Assembly: GCA_033794685.1 (NCBI GenBank)
Contig: JARAYZ010000006.1
DNA from: Lentzea sp033794685
GTDB taxonomy: Bacteria > Actinomycetota > Actinomycetes > Mycobacteriales > Pseudonocardiaceae
Length of the DNA stretch: 64,000 bases
Strand: one strand, 5' to 3'
Of this stretch, positions 32,472-41,414 are shown piece by piece (the first letter of the stretch is position 1; every line of letters begins with the position of its first letter). The notes under the pieces were generated by a model. The model was not told the DNA's origin, made no database searches, and saw only the letters and a list, made by a program, of their open reading frames with translations. A program made the translations under genes and the position numbers.

Positions 32472-33098
32472 TCAGTCCAGTGAGGTCACGAACTTCGAGA
32501 CGGCCTCCGGATGGAGCTTCTGCGCCATCCGCCCGGCCGGCGCGAGCGAGCCGAGCCGGTACAGCGGCCGTTCCGCGGCGGCGAGCCCACGCGCCTCGGC
32601 CCGCAACTGCGCGACGAGGAGCTCCGAGAACACCAGGCCTGGCGTGTCCCCTCGTGCGGCCAGCGCGTCGGCGAGGCGGCGGAGCTGGTAGACGCCCAGC
32701 TCACGGCCGCCCGTGCCCGCGTACATCGACAGGGCGACGTTGATCGCCTTCTTGTTCCCGCGCACGAACAGCCCGACGGTCCGCGCGCCACGCAGGTCGG
32801 TGACCAGCAGGTCGAGGCCGTCCGCCGTCGCGAGGTCGACCTTGCGCGTGCCGAACGCCCGCACGTACACCGTCGTGGCCTCGAGCCACACCGTGCGGCG
32901 CGCCTCGGACATCGCCAGCAGGATCACCGGCACCGACACGACCGCCCCGGCGATGACACCGGGCCAGCGGCCACCGATCAGCCCCACGATCGCGCCGAAG
33001 GCGAGGGCGACCATGATGCCGCCGATCGCCACCATGCGCGCCCGCTTGCGGACCGTCGCCTTGTCGAGCAGGTCGAGAACGAGCTTGTCGTCGCTCAC
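32472..33098 (-). CDS. Hypothetical protein with two N-terminal transmembrane helices
   Basis: 208-aa protein, no family recognised. A short cytoplasmic N-terminus is followed by two adjacent helices (about 22-43 and 46-65), then a soluble domain beginning TVWLEATTVYVRAFGTRKVD, which looks like a beta-rich PH-like (bPH) module, and a helical C-terminus. GTG 33098 overlaps the hisS stop in a GTGA, so it is translated with hisS. No catalytic motif seen. Confidence 0.75.
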   Translation of the reverse strand: MSDDKLVLDLLDKATVRKRARMVAIGGIMVALAFGAIVGLIGGRWPGVIAGAVVSVPVILLAMSEARRTVWLEATTVYVRAFGTRKVDLATADGLDLLVTDLRGARTVGLFVRGNKKAINVALSMYAGTGGRELGVYQLRRLADALAARGDTPGLVFSELLVAQLRAEARGLAAAERPLYRLGSLAPAGRMAQKLHPEAVSKFVTSLD

Positions 33099-34342
33099 AG
33101 CGCCTTCCGCACCTCTTCGACCACGTCCGCCAGCGCCACGTCGACCTGGTCTCCGGTCGCGAGGGTCTTCACCCCGATGGTGCCGGCCTCCAGGTTGCGC
33201 TCACCGAGCACAAGAGCCAAACGAGCGCCCGACTTGTCGGCCGCCTTGAAGCCCGCCTTCATCGACCGGCCGCCGTAGACCAGGTCGGTCCGCACACCCG
33301 CGGCCCGCAGTTCACCGGCGATGGCGACCAGACGAGCCCGTGCGGCCTCGCCCAGCGGCACGCCGATCACGTCGACGCGGCTGAACTCCGGCAGCACGCC
33401 CTCGGCCTGCGCCGCGAGCAGCGCCCGGTCGACACCGAGGCCGAAGCCGACGCCGGAGAGCTCCTGGCCGCCGAGCTGCGCCATGAGTCCGTCGTACCGG
33501 CCGCCGCCGCCGATGCCCGACTGGGCACCGAGACCGTCGTGGACGAACTCGAACGTCGTCTTCGTGTAGTAGTCGAGACCGCGGACCATGCGCGGATTCT
33601 CGACGAACTTCACGCCCAGCTCGGTCAAGTACCCCTTGACGAGCTCGTAGTGCTCACGGCACCCGTCGCACAGGTTGTCGACCATCAGCGGCGCCTCGGC
33701 GACCAGCTCGCGCACCTCGGGACGCTTGTCGTCGAGGACGCGCAGCGGGTTCAGCTCGGCGCGCTGCCGGGTCGGCTCGTCGAGCGGGAGCGTCGCGAGG
33801 AACGCCTGCAGCTTCTCCCGGTACGCGGGACGGCAGTTCGCGTCGCCCAGCGACGTGAGCTCCAGGCGGTACCCCGTGAGGCCGATCGCGCGGAACCCCG
33901 CGTCGCCGACCGCGATGACCTCGGCGTCGAGCGCCGGGTCGTCGATGCCGATCGCCTCGATGCCGACCTGGTGGAACTGCCGGTACCGGCCTGCCTGCGG
34001 CGCCTCGGCGCGGAAGAACTGACCCGCGTAGTAGAGCTTCGCCGGCAGCGAGCCGCGGTCGAGGCTGTGCTCGATCACGGCCCGCATCACGCCCGCGGTG
34101 CCCTCGGGGCGCAGCGTGATCGAGCGGTCACCGCGGTCGAGGAAGGTGTACATCTCCTTCGACACGACGTCGGTCGACTCGCCGACACCGCGCGCGAACA
34201 GCGCCGTGTCCTCGAAGACCGGCAGCTCGATGTAGCCGTAGCCCGCGAGCTCGGCGGCGCGGGTCAGCGTCGACCGGACGTGCGCGAACGCGGCGGACGT
34301 CGGCGGGATGTAGTCGGGAACGCCTTTGGGTGCGGAAAACAC
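33095..34342 (-). CDS. hisS: Histidyl-tRNA synthetase
   Basis: Class II synthetase for tRNA-His, 415 aa, normal length. N-terminal APKGVPDYIPP, motif 2 region TLRPEGTAGVMRA and GQFFRAEAPQAGRYRQFHQ, His-specific motif (histidine A) VRGLDYYTKTTFEF, motif 3 LSGVGFGLGVDRAL, and a C-terminal anticodon-binding domain (DVIGVPLGEAARAR ... ADKSGARLALVLGERNLEAG). GTG start at 34342, 5 bp after the MBL hydrolase stop, and a GTGA overlap with the next gene. Same neighbour order as Rv2580c in M. tuberculosis. Confidence 0.97.
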   Translation of the reverse strand: MFSAPKGVPDYIPPTSAAFAHVRSTLTRAAELAGYGYIELPVFEDTALFARGVGESTDVVSKEMYTFLDRGDRSITLRPEGTAGVMRAVIEHSLDRGSLPAKLYYAGQFFRAEAPQAGRYRQFHQVGIEAIGIDDPALDAEVIAVGDAGFRAIGLTGYRLELTSLGDANCRPAYREKLQAFLATLPLDEPTRQRAELNPLRVLDDKRPEVRELVAEAPLMVDNLCDGCREHYELVKGYLTELGVKFVENPRMVRGLDYYTKTTFEFVHDGLGAQSGIGGGGRYDGLMAQLGGQELSGVGFGLGVDRALLAAQAEGVLPEFSRVDVIGVPLGEAARARLVAIAGELRAAGVRTDLVYGGRSMKAGFKAADKSGARLALVLGERNLEAGTIGVKTLATGDQVDVALADVVEEVRKAL

Positions 34343-34347
34343 GTCTC

Positions 34348-35037
34348 TCAGAGTCCTCGGTGCGGGGCGGCCGCGCCCAGCTGAAGCAGGTAGGGGTTCG
34401 TCGAACGTTCGCGGCCTATGGTCGTCGTCGGGCCGTGGCCGGGCAGCACCACTGTGTCATCGGGCAAGGTCATGACCTTGCTCTGCAGAGACGACAGCAT
34501 CGCGGAGTGGTCGCCACCCGGCAGGTCGGTGCGTCCGATGGAACCGGCGAAGAGCGTGTCACCCGAGATCACCAGGCGACCGCCCTCCTGCACACCGGAT
34601 CGGAACATCACCGACCCGCCGGTATGGCCCGGCGTGTGGTCGACGGTGATCTTCAGACCGGCGAGGTCCAGGTCGACGCCGTCGGTCAGCTCGCGGACCT
34701 CGGACGGCTCCCGCATCTCCAGGTTGCCGCCGAAGAACGCGGCCGACTCGCGGCTGATGCCCTTCAGCGGGTCGGAGAGCATCGCTACGTCATCCGGGTG
34801 GATGTACGCGGGGATGTCGTTGCCGTCGCAGACGGGGGTGACGGAGAAGGTGTGGTCGAAGTGCCCGTGCGTGAGCAGCACGGCGACAGGCGCGAGACGG
34901 TGCTCGCGCAGGGCCTGCTCGATCGGCTCGACCGCGTCCTGACCGGGATCGATGATCACGCAGGGCTCGCCCGCGCCGGCCGCCAGGACGAAGCAGTTCG
35001 CCTGGAGCGCACCAGTGGGGAACCCGATCACGAGCAC
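34348..35037 (-). CDS. MBL-fold hydrolase (glyoxalase II-like, Rv2581c type)
   Basis: 229-aa metallo-beta-lactamase-fold hydrolase. Metal ligands in LLTHGHFDHTFS, VDHTPGHTGGSV, SGDTLFAGSIGRTDLPGGD, and C-terminal LPGHGPTTTIGRE: the full HxHxDH...H...D...H set of binuclear enzymes. GTG 35037 has GGGAGG 8 nt upstream. Related to hydroxyacylglutathione hydrolases, but actinobacteria use mycothiol, so a mycothiol thioester is a reasonable guess. Operon with hisS; orthologous position to Rv2581c. Confidence 0.9.
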   Translation of the reverse strand: MLVIGFPTGALQANCFVLAAGAGEPCVIIDPGQDAVEPIEQALREHRLAPVAVLLTHGHFDHTFSVTPVCDGNDIPAYIHPDDVAMLSDPLKGISRESAAFFGGNLEMREPSEVRELTDGVDLDLAGLKITVDHTPGHTGGSVMFRSGVQEGGRLVISGDTLFAGSIGRTDLPGGDHSAMLSSLQSKVMTLPDDTVVLPGHGPTTTIGRERSTNPYLLQLGAAAPHRGL

Positions 35038-35151
35038 GAAAATGACCTCCCTGTTCAACGACAGCCTAACCACCACACAAAGCTCATATGCCCAGGCCCT
35101 AGACTCCCGAGCCGACCGCCCTATTCGCATGAGTCCCTGGGGAGGGAGCAC

Positions 35152-36009
35152 GTGCCCACCAACGAGCAGCGACGCGCGAACGCCAAGCGCAAGCTTGAGC
35201 GTCAAATGGTCTACCGCCATGAGCGGGCCAAGAAGCGTCGCATCATCGCCGTCGTGTCGACGGTCGTCGTTGTTGCGCTCGTCGGAGGTGGCGTGTGGTT
35301 CCTCGCGACCAACAACGTCTTCGGCAATGGCGACGCCGCCGCGTCGGAGACTCCTACCCAGGAGTCGGTGGACAAGGCGGAGAACATCCCCACCGAGATG
35401 CACCAGATTCCGAAGCGCCCGGCCGCGCTTCCGGCAACGGTGAATTGTGAATACACGAAGGGCCAGGAGCCGGCGGCCAAGCCGAACACGCCTCCCGCGA
35501 ACGGCGAGCAGCCCACCACGGGCACCGTCGGCGTCACGCTCGGCACCTCCATCGGTGACCTGAAGCTGAACCTCGACCGCTCGCTCGCCCCGTGCTCCGT
35601 CCACAACTTCGTGGAGCTGGCGAAGCAGAAGTACTTCGACAACACCACGTGCCACCGCCTCACGGTGACCGGCATCCAGGTCCTGCAGTGCGGCGACCCC
35701 GGCGGCAACGGCATGGGCGGCCCCGGCTACTCGTTCAAGGACGAGGTCTACCCGGAGCTCACCTACGGCCGCGGCGTGCTCGCCATGGCGAACTCGGGCC
35801 CGGACACCAACGGCTCGCAGTTCTTCATCGTCTACGGCGACGCCTCGAACCTGCAGGCCAAGTACAACGTGTTCGGCACGGTCGACCCGGAGTCGCTGAA
35901 GAAGGTCGACGAGGTCGCCAAGACCGGCACGATCTCGCAGCAGCCCGGCCAGGGTGACGGCAAGCCGAAGACCCCGGTCGACATCAAGTCGGCGCTGGTC
36001 GCGAACTAG
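35152..36009 (+). CDS. ppiB: Membrane-anchored cyclophilin-type peptidyl-prolyl isomerase
   Basis: 285-aa isomerase acting outside the membrane. Basic cytoplasmic N-terminus (TNEQRRANAKRKLERQ), one transmembrane helix about 38-58, a flexible linker with acidic and Pro-rich stretches, then the cyclophilin domain from about 125 (GTSIGDLKLNLDRSLAPCSV, FDNTTCHRLTVTGIQVLQCG, ANSGPDTNGSQFFIVYGD). The domain keeps the Arg and the GSQFFI active-site strand; four Cys residues are in the region. GTG 35152 follows a GGAGGG site. Same place as PpiB (Rv2582) between the glyoxalase and rel genes. Confidence 0.92.
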   Translation: MPTNEQRRANAKRKLERQMVYRHERAKKRRIIAVVSTVVVVALVGGGVWFLATNNVFGNGDAAASETPTQESVDKAENIPTEMHQIPKRPAALPATVNCEYTKGQEPAAKPNTPPANGEQPTTGTVGVTLGTSIGDLKLNLDRSLAPCSVHNFVELAKQKYFDNTTCHRLTVTGIQVLQCGDPGGNGMGGPGYSFKDEVYPELTYGRGVLAMANSGPDTNGSQFFIVYGDASNLQAKYNVFGTVDPESLKKVDEVAKTGTISQQPGQGDGKPKTPVDIKSALVAN

Positions 36010-36049
36010 GCGCCGGCCGGCACCACTCGCACACGACCTCGCACACGAC

Positions 36050-36081
36050 GGAGCCCCCGCCCTTCTCAGGACGGGGGCTCC
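36050..36081. terminator. Bidirectional terminator between ppiB and rel
   Basis: 10-bp perfect stem, GGAGCCCCCG (36050-36059) with 36072-36081, 12-nt loop, placed between two convergent genes 41 bp past the ppiB stop and 30 bp from the rel stop. Confidence 0.85.
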
Positions 36082-36110
36082 TCTCGTCTTGCCCCAGTTG
36101 CCGTGACTCG

Positions 36111-38402
36111 CTACGACGCCGACGTCACGCGGTACACGTCGTAGACGCCCTCAATGCCGCGCACGGCCTTCAGAACGTGGCCGAGGTGCTTCGGGTCGCC
36201 CATCTCGAACGAGAACCGGCTGACGGCCACCCTGTCGCGCGACGTCGTCACCGACGCCGACAGGATGTTCACCCGCTCGTCGGCCAGCACCTTCGTGACG
36301 TCCGAGAGCAGCCGATGCCGGTCGAGCGCCTCCACCTGGATGGCGACCAGGAACACGCTGGAGGCCGACGGCGCCCACTCGACGTCGAGGAGCCGTTCCG
36401 GCGACTTCAGCAGCTCCTCGGCGTTCGTGCAGTCGGTGCGGTGCACGGACACGCCGCCGCCCCGCGTCACGAAGCCGAGGATGTCGTCGCCCGGCACCGG
36501 GGTGCAGCAGCGGGCGAGCTTCACCCAGACGTCGCCCGCGTCCTTGACGATCACGCCCGCGTCGCCGGTGGGGCGGCGCCGGGTGACCGTGGACGGGGTG
36601 GCGCGGTCGGCCAGTTCCTCCTCGGCGTGATCCACACCGCCGAGCTGCGCGACGAGCCGTTGCACGACGTGGCGGGCGCTCGTGTGGCCCTCACCCACCG
36701 CCGCGTACAGCGCGCTCATGTCCGGGTAGTGCAGTTCCTTCGCGAGGGCCTGCATCGAGTCGACCGAGACCAGGCGCTGGATCGGAAGCCCGACACGCCG
36801 GACCTCCTTGGTGATCGCGTCCTTGCCCTGCTCGATCGCCTCTTCCTTGCGCTCCTTGGCGAACCACTGCTTGATCTTCGCCTTGGCGCGCGGGGACGCC
36901 ACGAAGCTCAGCCAGTCGCGGGACGGGCCCGCACCCTCCGCCTTGGAGGTGAAGATCTCGACGACCTCGCCGTTCTCGAGCTTGCGCTCCAGAGCGACCA
37001 GGCGACCGTTCACGCGGGCACCGATGCACCGGTGACCCACCTCGGTGTGCACGGAGTAGGCGAAGTCGACGGGCGTGGACCCCGTCGGCAGCGTCTCGAC
37101 GTCCCCCTTGGGCGTGAACACGAAGATCTCGCGCGCGGCGAGGTCCCAGCGCAGGCCTTCGAGGAACTCACCGGGGTCTGCGGCTTCCCGCTGCCAGTCG
37201 AGGAGCTGGCGCATCCACGCCATCTCGTCGATCTCGACGGACTTGCCGTTGTGCGTGCCCTTGGTCTCCTTGTAGCGCCAGTGCGCCGCGATCCCGTACT
37301 CGGCCCGCTGGTGCATCTCGGACGTGCGGATCTGCACTTCCAGAGGCTTGCCGTCGGGACCGATCACGGTCGTGTGCAGCGACTGGTACACCCCGAACCG
37401 GGGCTGCGCGATGTAGTCCTTGAACCGGCCCGGCATCGGCTGCCAGGCGGCGTGCACGACGCCCATCGCGGCGTAGCAGTCACGCACCTCGTCCACGAGG
37501 ATCCGGACGCCCACGAGGTCGTGGATGTCGTCGAAGTCCCGCCCGCGGACGATCATCTTCTGGTTGATCGAGTAGTAGTGCTTCGGCCGGCCCTCGACCT
37601 TCGCGACGATCCGCGCGCTCTCCAGCTGCGTGGTGAGCTCGCTGACGACAGACCTCAGGTACGTGTCGCGACTCGGCGCGCGCTTCGCGACCAGGCGGAC
37701 GATCTCGTCGTACTTCTTGGGCTGCAGGATCGCGAACGCGAGGTCCTCCAGCTCCCACTTGACCGTCGCCATGCCGAGGCGGTGGGCGAGCGGCGCGAGC
37801 ACTTCGAGCGTTTCCCGGGCCTTGCGGGCCTGCTTCTCCGGCGGCAGGAACCGCATGGTGCGCATGTTGTGCAGCCGGTCGGCGAGCTTGATGACCAGGA
37901 CACGGGGGTCCTTCGCCATCGCGATGACCATCTTGCGGATGGTCTCGGCCTCGGCCGCAGCCCCCAGCTTGACCTTGTCGAGTTTGGTGACGCCGTCGAC
38001 CAGCCGGGCGACTTCCTCGCCGAAGTCTTCCTTGAGCTGGTTGAGCGAGTAGTCGGTGTCTTCCACGGTGTCGTGCAGCAGCGCGGCCACCAGCGTCGTG
38101 GTGTCCATGCCCAGCTCGGCGAGGATGGTCGCCACGGCGAGCGGGTGGGTGATGTACGGGTCGCCGGACTTGCGGCGCTGCGGGCGGTGCTTCTCCTCGG
38201 CAACGTCATATGCGTGCTGCAGAAGCGCCAGATCGGCCTTGGGATGGAGGTCACGGTGCACGGCGGCGAGAGGTTCGAGGACCTGCTTCACCGGGGCCGC
38301 ACGTTGGGCGGTGATACGCCGCGCAAGGCGGGCGCGCACACGCCGGGTAGCCGACGGTTGAACAGCCGTCGCAGCGGGTTCGGTGTCTTGACTCAACCCC
38401 AC
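36111..38402 (-). CDS. relA: Bifunctional (p)ppGpp synthetase/hydrolase
   Basis: 763-aa Rel protein that makes and degrades (p)ppGpp in the stringent response. HD hydrolase domain with LLHDTVEDTDYS and KLADRLHNMRTMRFL; synthetase domain with RPKHYYSINQKM and YQSLHTTVIGPDGKPLEVQI; the RXKD-type motif reads RGRD before FDDIHDLVGVRI, typical of bifunctional enzymes; TGS (FTPKGDVETLPTGSTPVDFA) and a C-terminal ACT domain follow. GTG 38402 abuts GAGGAGC too closely; a TTG at 38396 has better ribosome-site spacing and may be the real start, two residues in. Matches Rv2583c in position. Confidence 0.95.
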   Translation of the reverse strand: MGLSQDTEPAATAVQPSATRRVRARLARRITAQRAAPVKQVLEPLAAVHRDLHPKADLALLQHAYDVAEEKHRPQRRKSGDPYITHPLAVATILAELGMDTTTLVAALLHDTVEDTDYSLNQLKEDFGEEVARLVDGVTKLDKVKLGAAAEAETIRKMVIAMAKDPRVLVIKLADRLHNMRTMRFLPPEKQARKARETLEVLAPLAHRLGMATVKWELEDLAFAILQPKKYDEIVRLVAKRAPSRDTYLRSVVSELTTQLESARIVAKVEGRPKHYYSINQKMIVRGRDFDDIHDLVGVRILVDEVRDCYAAMGVVHAAWQPMPGRFKDYIAQPRFGVYQSLHTTVIGPDGKPLEVQIRTSEMHQRAEYGIAAHWRYKETKGTHNGKSVEIDEMAWMRQLLDWQREAADPGEFLEGLRWDLAAREIFVFTPKGDVETLPTGSTPVDFAYSVHTEVGHRCIGARVNGRLVALERKLENGEVVEIFTSKAEGAGPSRDWLSFVASPRAKAKIKQWFAKERKEEAIEQGKDAITKEVRRVGLPIQRLVSVDSMQALAKELHYPDMSALYAAVGEGHTSARHVVQRLVAQLGGVDHAEEELADRATPSTVTRRRPTGDAGVIVKDAGDVWVKLARCCTPVPGDDILGFVTRGGGVSVHRTDCTNAEELLKSPERLLDVEWAPSASSVFLVAIQVEALDRHRLLSDVTKVLADERVNILSASVTTSRDRVAVSRFSFEMGDPKHLGHVLKAVRGIEGVYDVYRVTSAS

Positions 38403-38518
38403 GCTCCTCGGGTCTCGCGAGTACCGAGGATAACGCGTTTACGCTGACGAAACTTCCGATGGGGCGCTGAGCGGCACAGCTCACACGGTGAACGCCGCGC
38501 AAACTTCCGTTGAGCCGA

Positions 38519-38695
38519 TCAGGCGACGAGCCTCACGAACGCCTGCCAAGCGGTGACCGAGAAGGCCAGAACTTCACCCCGGGTGGCCTTCGAATCCCGC
38601 ACGAGGGCGTCAGTGGACAGCGACACCTCAACGCACGCACCGCTGTCCATGTCGCCGCTGTAGGTGCTCTTACGCCAGCTCCGGTCGAGCATCAT
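38519..38695 (-). CDS. DUF397 small protein
   Basis: 58-aa protein, too short for many gene callers. It reads MMLDRSWRKSTYSGDMDSG, then ACVEVSLSTDALVRDSK and ends AWQAFVRLVA: the DUF397 signature WRKS.YS...G.CVEV and VRDSK is complete. Its start overlaps the HTH gene stop by 26 bp. In actinobacteria DUF397 proteins are nearly always paired with an Scr1-like HTH regulator, with which they are thought to interact (WhiJ/Bld-type systems). Confidence 0.92.
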   Translation of the reverse strand: MMLDRSWRKSTYSGDMDSGACVEVSLSTDALVRDSKATRGEVLAFSVTAWQAFVRLVA

Positions 38696-39524
38696 GAAGG
38701 TCCTCTCGGAGTCCGCTGATGTAGTGCGTCAGCATGCTCCTCGATTGTCCCTCATCGAGCGCCAGGGCATCCAGCCACTTGAAGAACTCCCGGCTCCCGG
38801 CGATGGCTTTGCCGTCGTGTGCGAACACCTTCGCGAGGTCTGTTTCGCTGTAGGCGACCGGCACCAGCTTCTCGAACTGGAACAGCCGCCGAGCGGACCT
38901 CGTCGCGATGGCGATGCCCGCCGACATGGGGATGATGCGCAGGCAGTGCGTCTCGAAGAGCAACCGCAGGTACTGCTCCTCCATGATCTGAGCGCTGCCG
39001 ACGCGCATTCGGAGCGCGAGCTCGTGCACGTAGAAGACACATTCCGGCCGATTGGGCCGCCGCATGATCGTCTGCCGATCGATGCGCAGTTGCACGTATT
39101 TCTCGACGTTCTCGGGTGCTTCGTTGCCTCCCTCGGTCAACAGGGCACGGGCGTACTCCGGGGTCTGCGCCAGGCCGGGCATGGTCAGCCCGTCGAAGCT
39201 GGTGATCTTCATTGCCTGCGCCTCAGCCAGGGCGAGCGTGCGCAGGTTGTCTGGCACGACCAGCACGTACGGGTCGAAGGCGTAGCGGTAGCGGTCTCGG
39301 AAGGTTTCGAAGTGGACGGTGTCGCGGCCGCAGGTCATCAGGTACTGGATGAGGTCGATCTCGCTCGCACGCGCTTTGCCCTTCTCGATGTTGGAGACCT
39401 TGCTCGGGTCCCAGCCGAGTTGTTCCGCGAAGGCGTGGCCGGTCAGGCCGGTGAACTTCTCGCGGAGGCGGCGCAGTTCGTCGCCCAGGTCGCGGCTGTA
39501 GGCGGTGGAGGTGATCGCAGTCAT
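38670..39524 (-). CDS. Scr1-like HTH regulator (XRE + DUF5753)
   Basis: 284-aa regulator. N-terminal XRE helix-turn-helix (LGDELRRLREKFTGLTGHAF, AEQLGWDPSKVSNIEKGKA) about 1-75; C-terminal DUF5753 sensor domain (YALDP-type region YAFDPYVLVVPDN, GLAQTPEYARALLTEGG, RIIPMSAGIAIATRSARRLF). ATG 39524. Partner of the DUF397 gene that overlaps its 3' end. Such pairs regulate development or metabolism in Streptomyces; the target here is not evident because neighbours are housekeeping genes and an HNH protein. Confidence 0.9.
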   Translation of the reverse strand: MTAITSTAYSRDLGDELRRLREKFTGLTGHAFAEQLGWDPSKVSNIEKGKARASEIDLIQYLMTCGRDTVHFETFRDRYRYAFDPYVLVVPDNLRTLALAEAQAMKITSFDGLTMPGLAQTPEYARALLTEGGNEAPENVEKYVQLRIDRQTIMRRPNRPECVFYVHELALRMRVGSAQIMEEQYLRLLFETHCLRIIPMSAGIAIATRSARRLFQFEKLVPVAYSETDLAKVFAHDGKAIAGSREFFKWLDALALDEGQSRSMLTHYISGLREDLHDARPELA

Positions 39525-39617
39525 TCGTCCGACGGTAGGCATTGGCCCTCCTCCACGAACCAGCTCGTTCGGGTGAAAACGGGTGCTCTAAGCGCAGGTC
39601 GCGCGCCTGGTGGCGGG

Positions 39618-40835
39618 CTAGGCGACCTGGTGGTGGCGGACGGCGGTGTTGACCCTGGGGATGCGGTCGGGGTCGAGCCAGGCGGGCGGGACGAACGTCG
39701 GGATTCCATTGTGGAGCTTCACCTCCCAGTCGCTGTGGTGGATCAGGGTGTGGTGGTGGCGGCAGAGCAGTGCGGCGTTGTCCACTGAGGTCTCGCCGCC
39801 CTCCGACCAGAATCTGAGGTGGTGGGCGTCGCAGTGCTTCGGCGGGCGGTCGCAGCCTGGGAAGGTGCAGCCCTGGTCTCTCGCCACGAGCAGGCGGCGG
39901 ATGGACGCCGGGAACGTCCGGGCCTTGCGGCCTATGTCCATCGGTTCGGAGCGGCCGCTCAGGACCACCGGGATCACTCCCGCGTTGCAGGCGAGGCGCC
40001 GCACCAGCGTGGCCGGGACGCGCGCTCGGGTGTCGAGCGTGGCCAGGCCCGTCTGACTGACGAGGCCCTCGTAGGACATCGTCAACGTGAGCGTGACCGG
40101 CTCACCGCCGTGCTCCGGCAGGCGGTCGGAGCGCAGCACGAGGTCGATCAGGTCGGCGAACGCGTCGCCTTCGCGCTCGGCACGGGACCGGGCGTCCACG
40201 CCTTCCTCCGGGGTGGTGGGACGGGGCTTGGCGAGCGGGTCGATCAACGTCTCGAACTTCACGCCGGCCTCCTTGCCGAGCCTGGCCGAGATCTCCAGCT
40301 GGTCGCCCTTCCACTCCATGCGCAGCCGGTTGACCGGACGCAGCGCCTCGACGGGCTCACGAGGCTCCTCCTCCCGCTGGTAGGCCAGGTACGCCAGCTC
40401 CTTGCCGAACGAACGCACCGCGCTCGGCTCGTGGGCCTGGGCGTACTCGACGAGGGACTGCTCCGCCGCGGGCGGCAACTCCTTCATCACCTCGGCCAGC
40501 ACCGACACGTGTTCACCGGAGAGCAAGCCCTCTCCCGCCGCGGCGGCGGTGAGCGGCAACTCGGGCTCCAGCACCGAGCCGGACGGCGTGATCTCCCCCG
40601 TCACCGCCTCGGCACGGGCGACCCACTGACGCGCGGTCTTCAGGTCCCACCGCACGGCATGGCGCAACACGTGAGCCACATTCCGATAACCCAGTTCAGC
40701 AGCGGCGCCACGCCGTTCCAACTCGGCGATCTTCCGCATCATCACATTCTCGAGAACGCGAATTTCCGCCACGTCCCCGACGACTGCGGCAAGCAGCTCG
40801 TCGGTGGCCAGAAGGCGGAAGTCTCGTTCGCTCAT
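39618..40835 (-). CDS. 13E12-type DUF222/HNH endonuclease-domain protein
   Basis: 405-aa protein of the actinobacterial 13E12 repeat family. DUF222 helical region about 20-300 (ELGYRNVAHVLRHAVRWDL, TARQWVARAEAV), then an HNH module with GCTFPGCDRPPKHCDAHHL and TSVDNAALLCRHHHTLIHH: Cys residues and the His/Asn/His set are present. Usually multicopy in high-GC actinobacteria; activity unproven and mobility not shown. Starts at ATG 40835, no flanking repeats seen. Confidence 0.9.
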   Translation of the reverse strand: MSERDFRLLATDELLAAVVGDVAEIRVLENVMMRKIAELERRGAAAELGYRNVAHVLRHAVRWDLKTARQWVARAEAVTGEITPSGSVLEPELPLTAAAAGEGLLSGEHVSVLAEVMKELPPAAEQSLVEYAQAHEPSAVRSFGKELAYLAYQREEEPREPVEALRPVNRLRMEWKGDQLEISARLGKEAGVKFETLIDPLAKPRPTTPEEGVDARSRAEREGDAFADLIDLVLRSDRLPEHGGEPVTLTLTMSYEGLVSQTGLATLDTRARVPATLVRRLACNAGVIPVVLSGRSEPMDIGRKARTFPASIRRLLVARDQGCTFPGCDRPPKHCDAHHLRFWSEGGETSVDNAALLCRHHHTLIHHSDWEVKLHNGIPTFVPPAWLDPDRIPRVNTAVRHHQVA

Positions 40836-41138
40836 GCGTTCGACAGTACCGCAAGATCACACCGTAAAAGCACGTCAGAGCTGCCACGTTCGGGTGAACC
40901 GACTGGACAAACCGCCATAGGCACCGTTACGCGACATCTCTCTAGAGGCAACGCAACCACGAACAACCACGCACGCAACAAAACGCGAATAAAGCACACC
41001 AACCACGCCCCACAACCACGCGGACAAAAGGACCACGACATTTCGTTCCGGCACACACCCGACGAAGGAGGGCATGTGCCGGCTCCGCGAAGCCGTGCCT
41101 TTGCGGGTGACCCACGCACACCTGACAGACTCAGCCGA
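40836..41138. other. 303-bp intergenic region with AC-rich tract and hairpin
   Basis: No gene recognised. From about 40960 to 41035 the top strand is unusually A/C-rich (repeated ACCACG-like units), low in GC for this genome. At 41048-41082 an 8-bp perfect stem (CCGGCACA/TGTGCCGG) encloses AAGGAGG. A 22-codon ORF (ATG 41074, stop 41140-41142) follows and ends in a GTGA overlap with the next gene; the ribosome site is only 2 nt from its ATG, so translation is uncertain. Confidence 0.5.
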
Positions 41139-41414
41139 GTGAGGACTCTGCTCTGGTGCGCCGCGATGACGTTCGTGTGGCTCGGCACGATGGCGTACCT
41201 CGCCCTCGACGACCCCAGCTACATCGATCCGCGGTCGATCATCGGCTCCACGGTCGGCTGGGTGGTCGCGACGACGCTCAGCTGGCTGGTGCTGCGCCGC
41301 GCGAAAGCCCCGAAGCTGTGGGAGTTCGCGGTCGTGACGGCCCCGGCGTCGCTGGTCACGCTGGTCTTCGTCAGCATCGGCGCCGCGATCGTGGCACCGC
41401 CGCCGGTCGCCTGA
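41139..41414 (+). CDS. Small membrane protein, hypothetical
   Basis: 91-aa protein with three hydrophobic segments: about 4-22 (LLWCAAMTFVWLGTMAYLAL), 33-50 and 66-88. GTG 41139. Length, coding bias and helices support a real gene, but no family is recognised. Followed 108 bp later by another small membrane protein on the same strand. Confidence 0.6.
   Translation: MRTLLWCAAMTFVWLGTMAYLALDDPSYIDPRSIIGSTVGWVVATTLSWLVLRRAKAPKLWEFAVVTAPASLVTLVFVSIGAAIVAPPPVA

Noticed and set aside
34390..34410. TCGAACGTTCG near 34397 as a third LexA box.
   Set aside because: The half-sites have no 4-bp spacer and lie inside the MBL hydrolase coding sequence.
38450..38509. Direct repeat AAACTTCCG (38450-38458 and 38501-38509) upstream of rel.
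   Set aside because: Nine bases repeated once at 51-bp distance is weak evidence; no factor known to bind it.
38519..39524. HTH/DUF397 pair as a toxin-antitoxin system.
   Set aside because: Domain types are those of Scr1/WhiJ-like regulators; no toxin motif is visible.
39618..40835. 13E12 HNH protein as a mobile element or homing nuclease.
   Set aside because: No terminal repeats, target duplication or recombinase nearby; the family is a normal multicopy chromosomal family in actinobacteria.
40930..41035. Repeated ACCACG/ACGCA units resembling a small CRISPR or iteron array.
   Set aside because: Units are not regular in length or spacing, there are no unique spacers, and no cas or rep gene is near.
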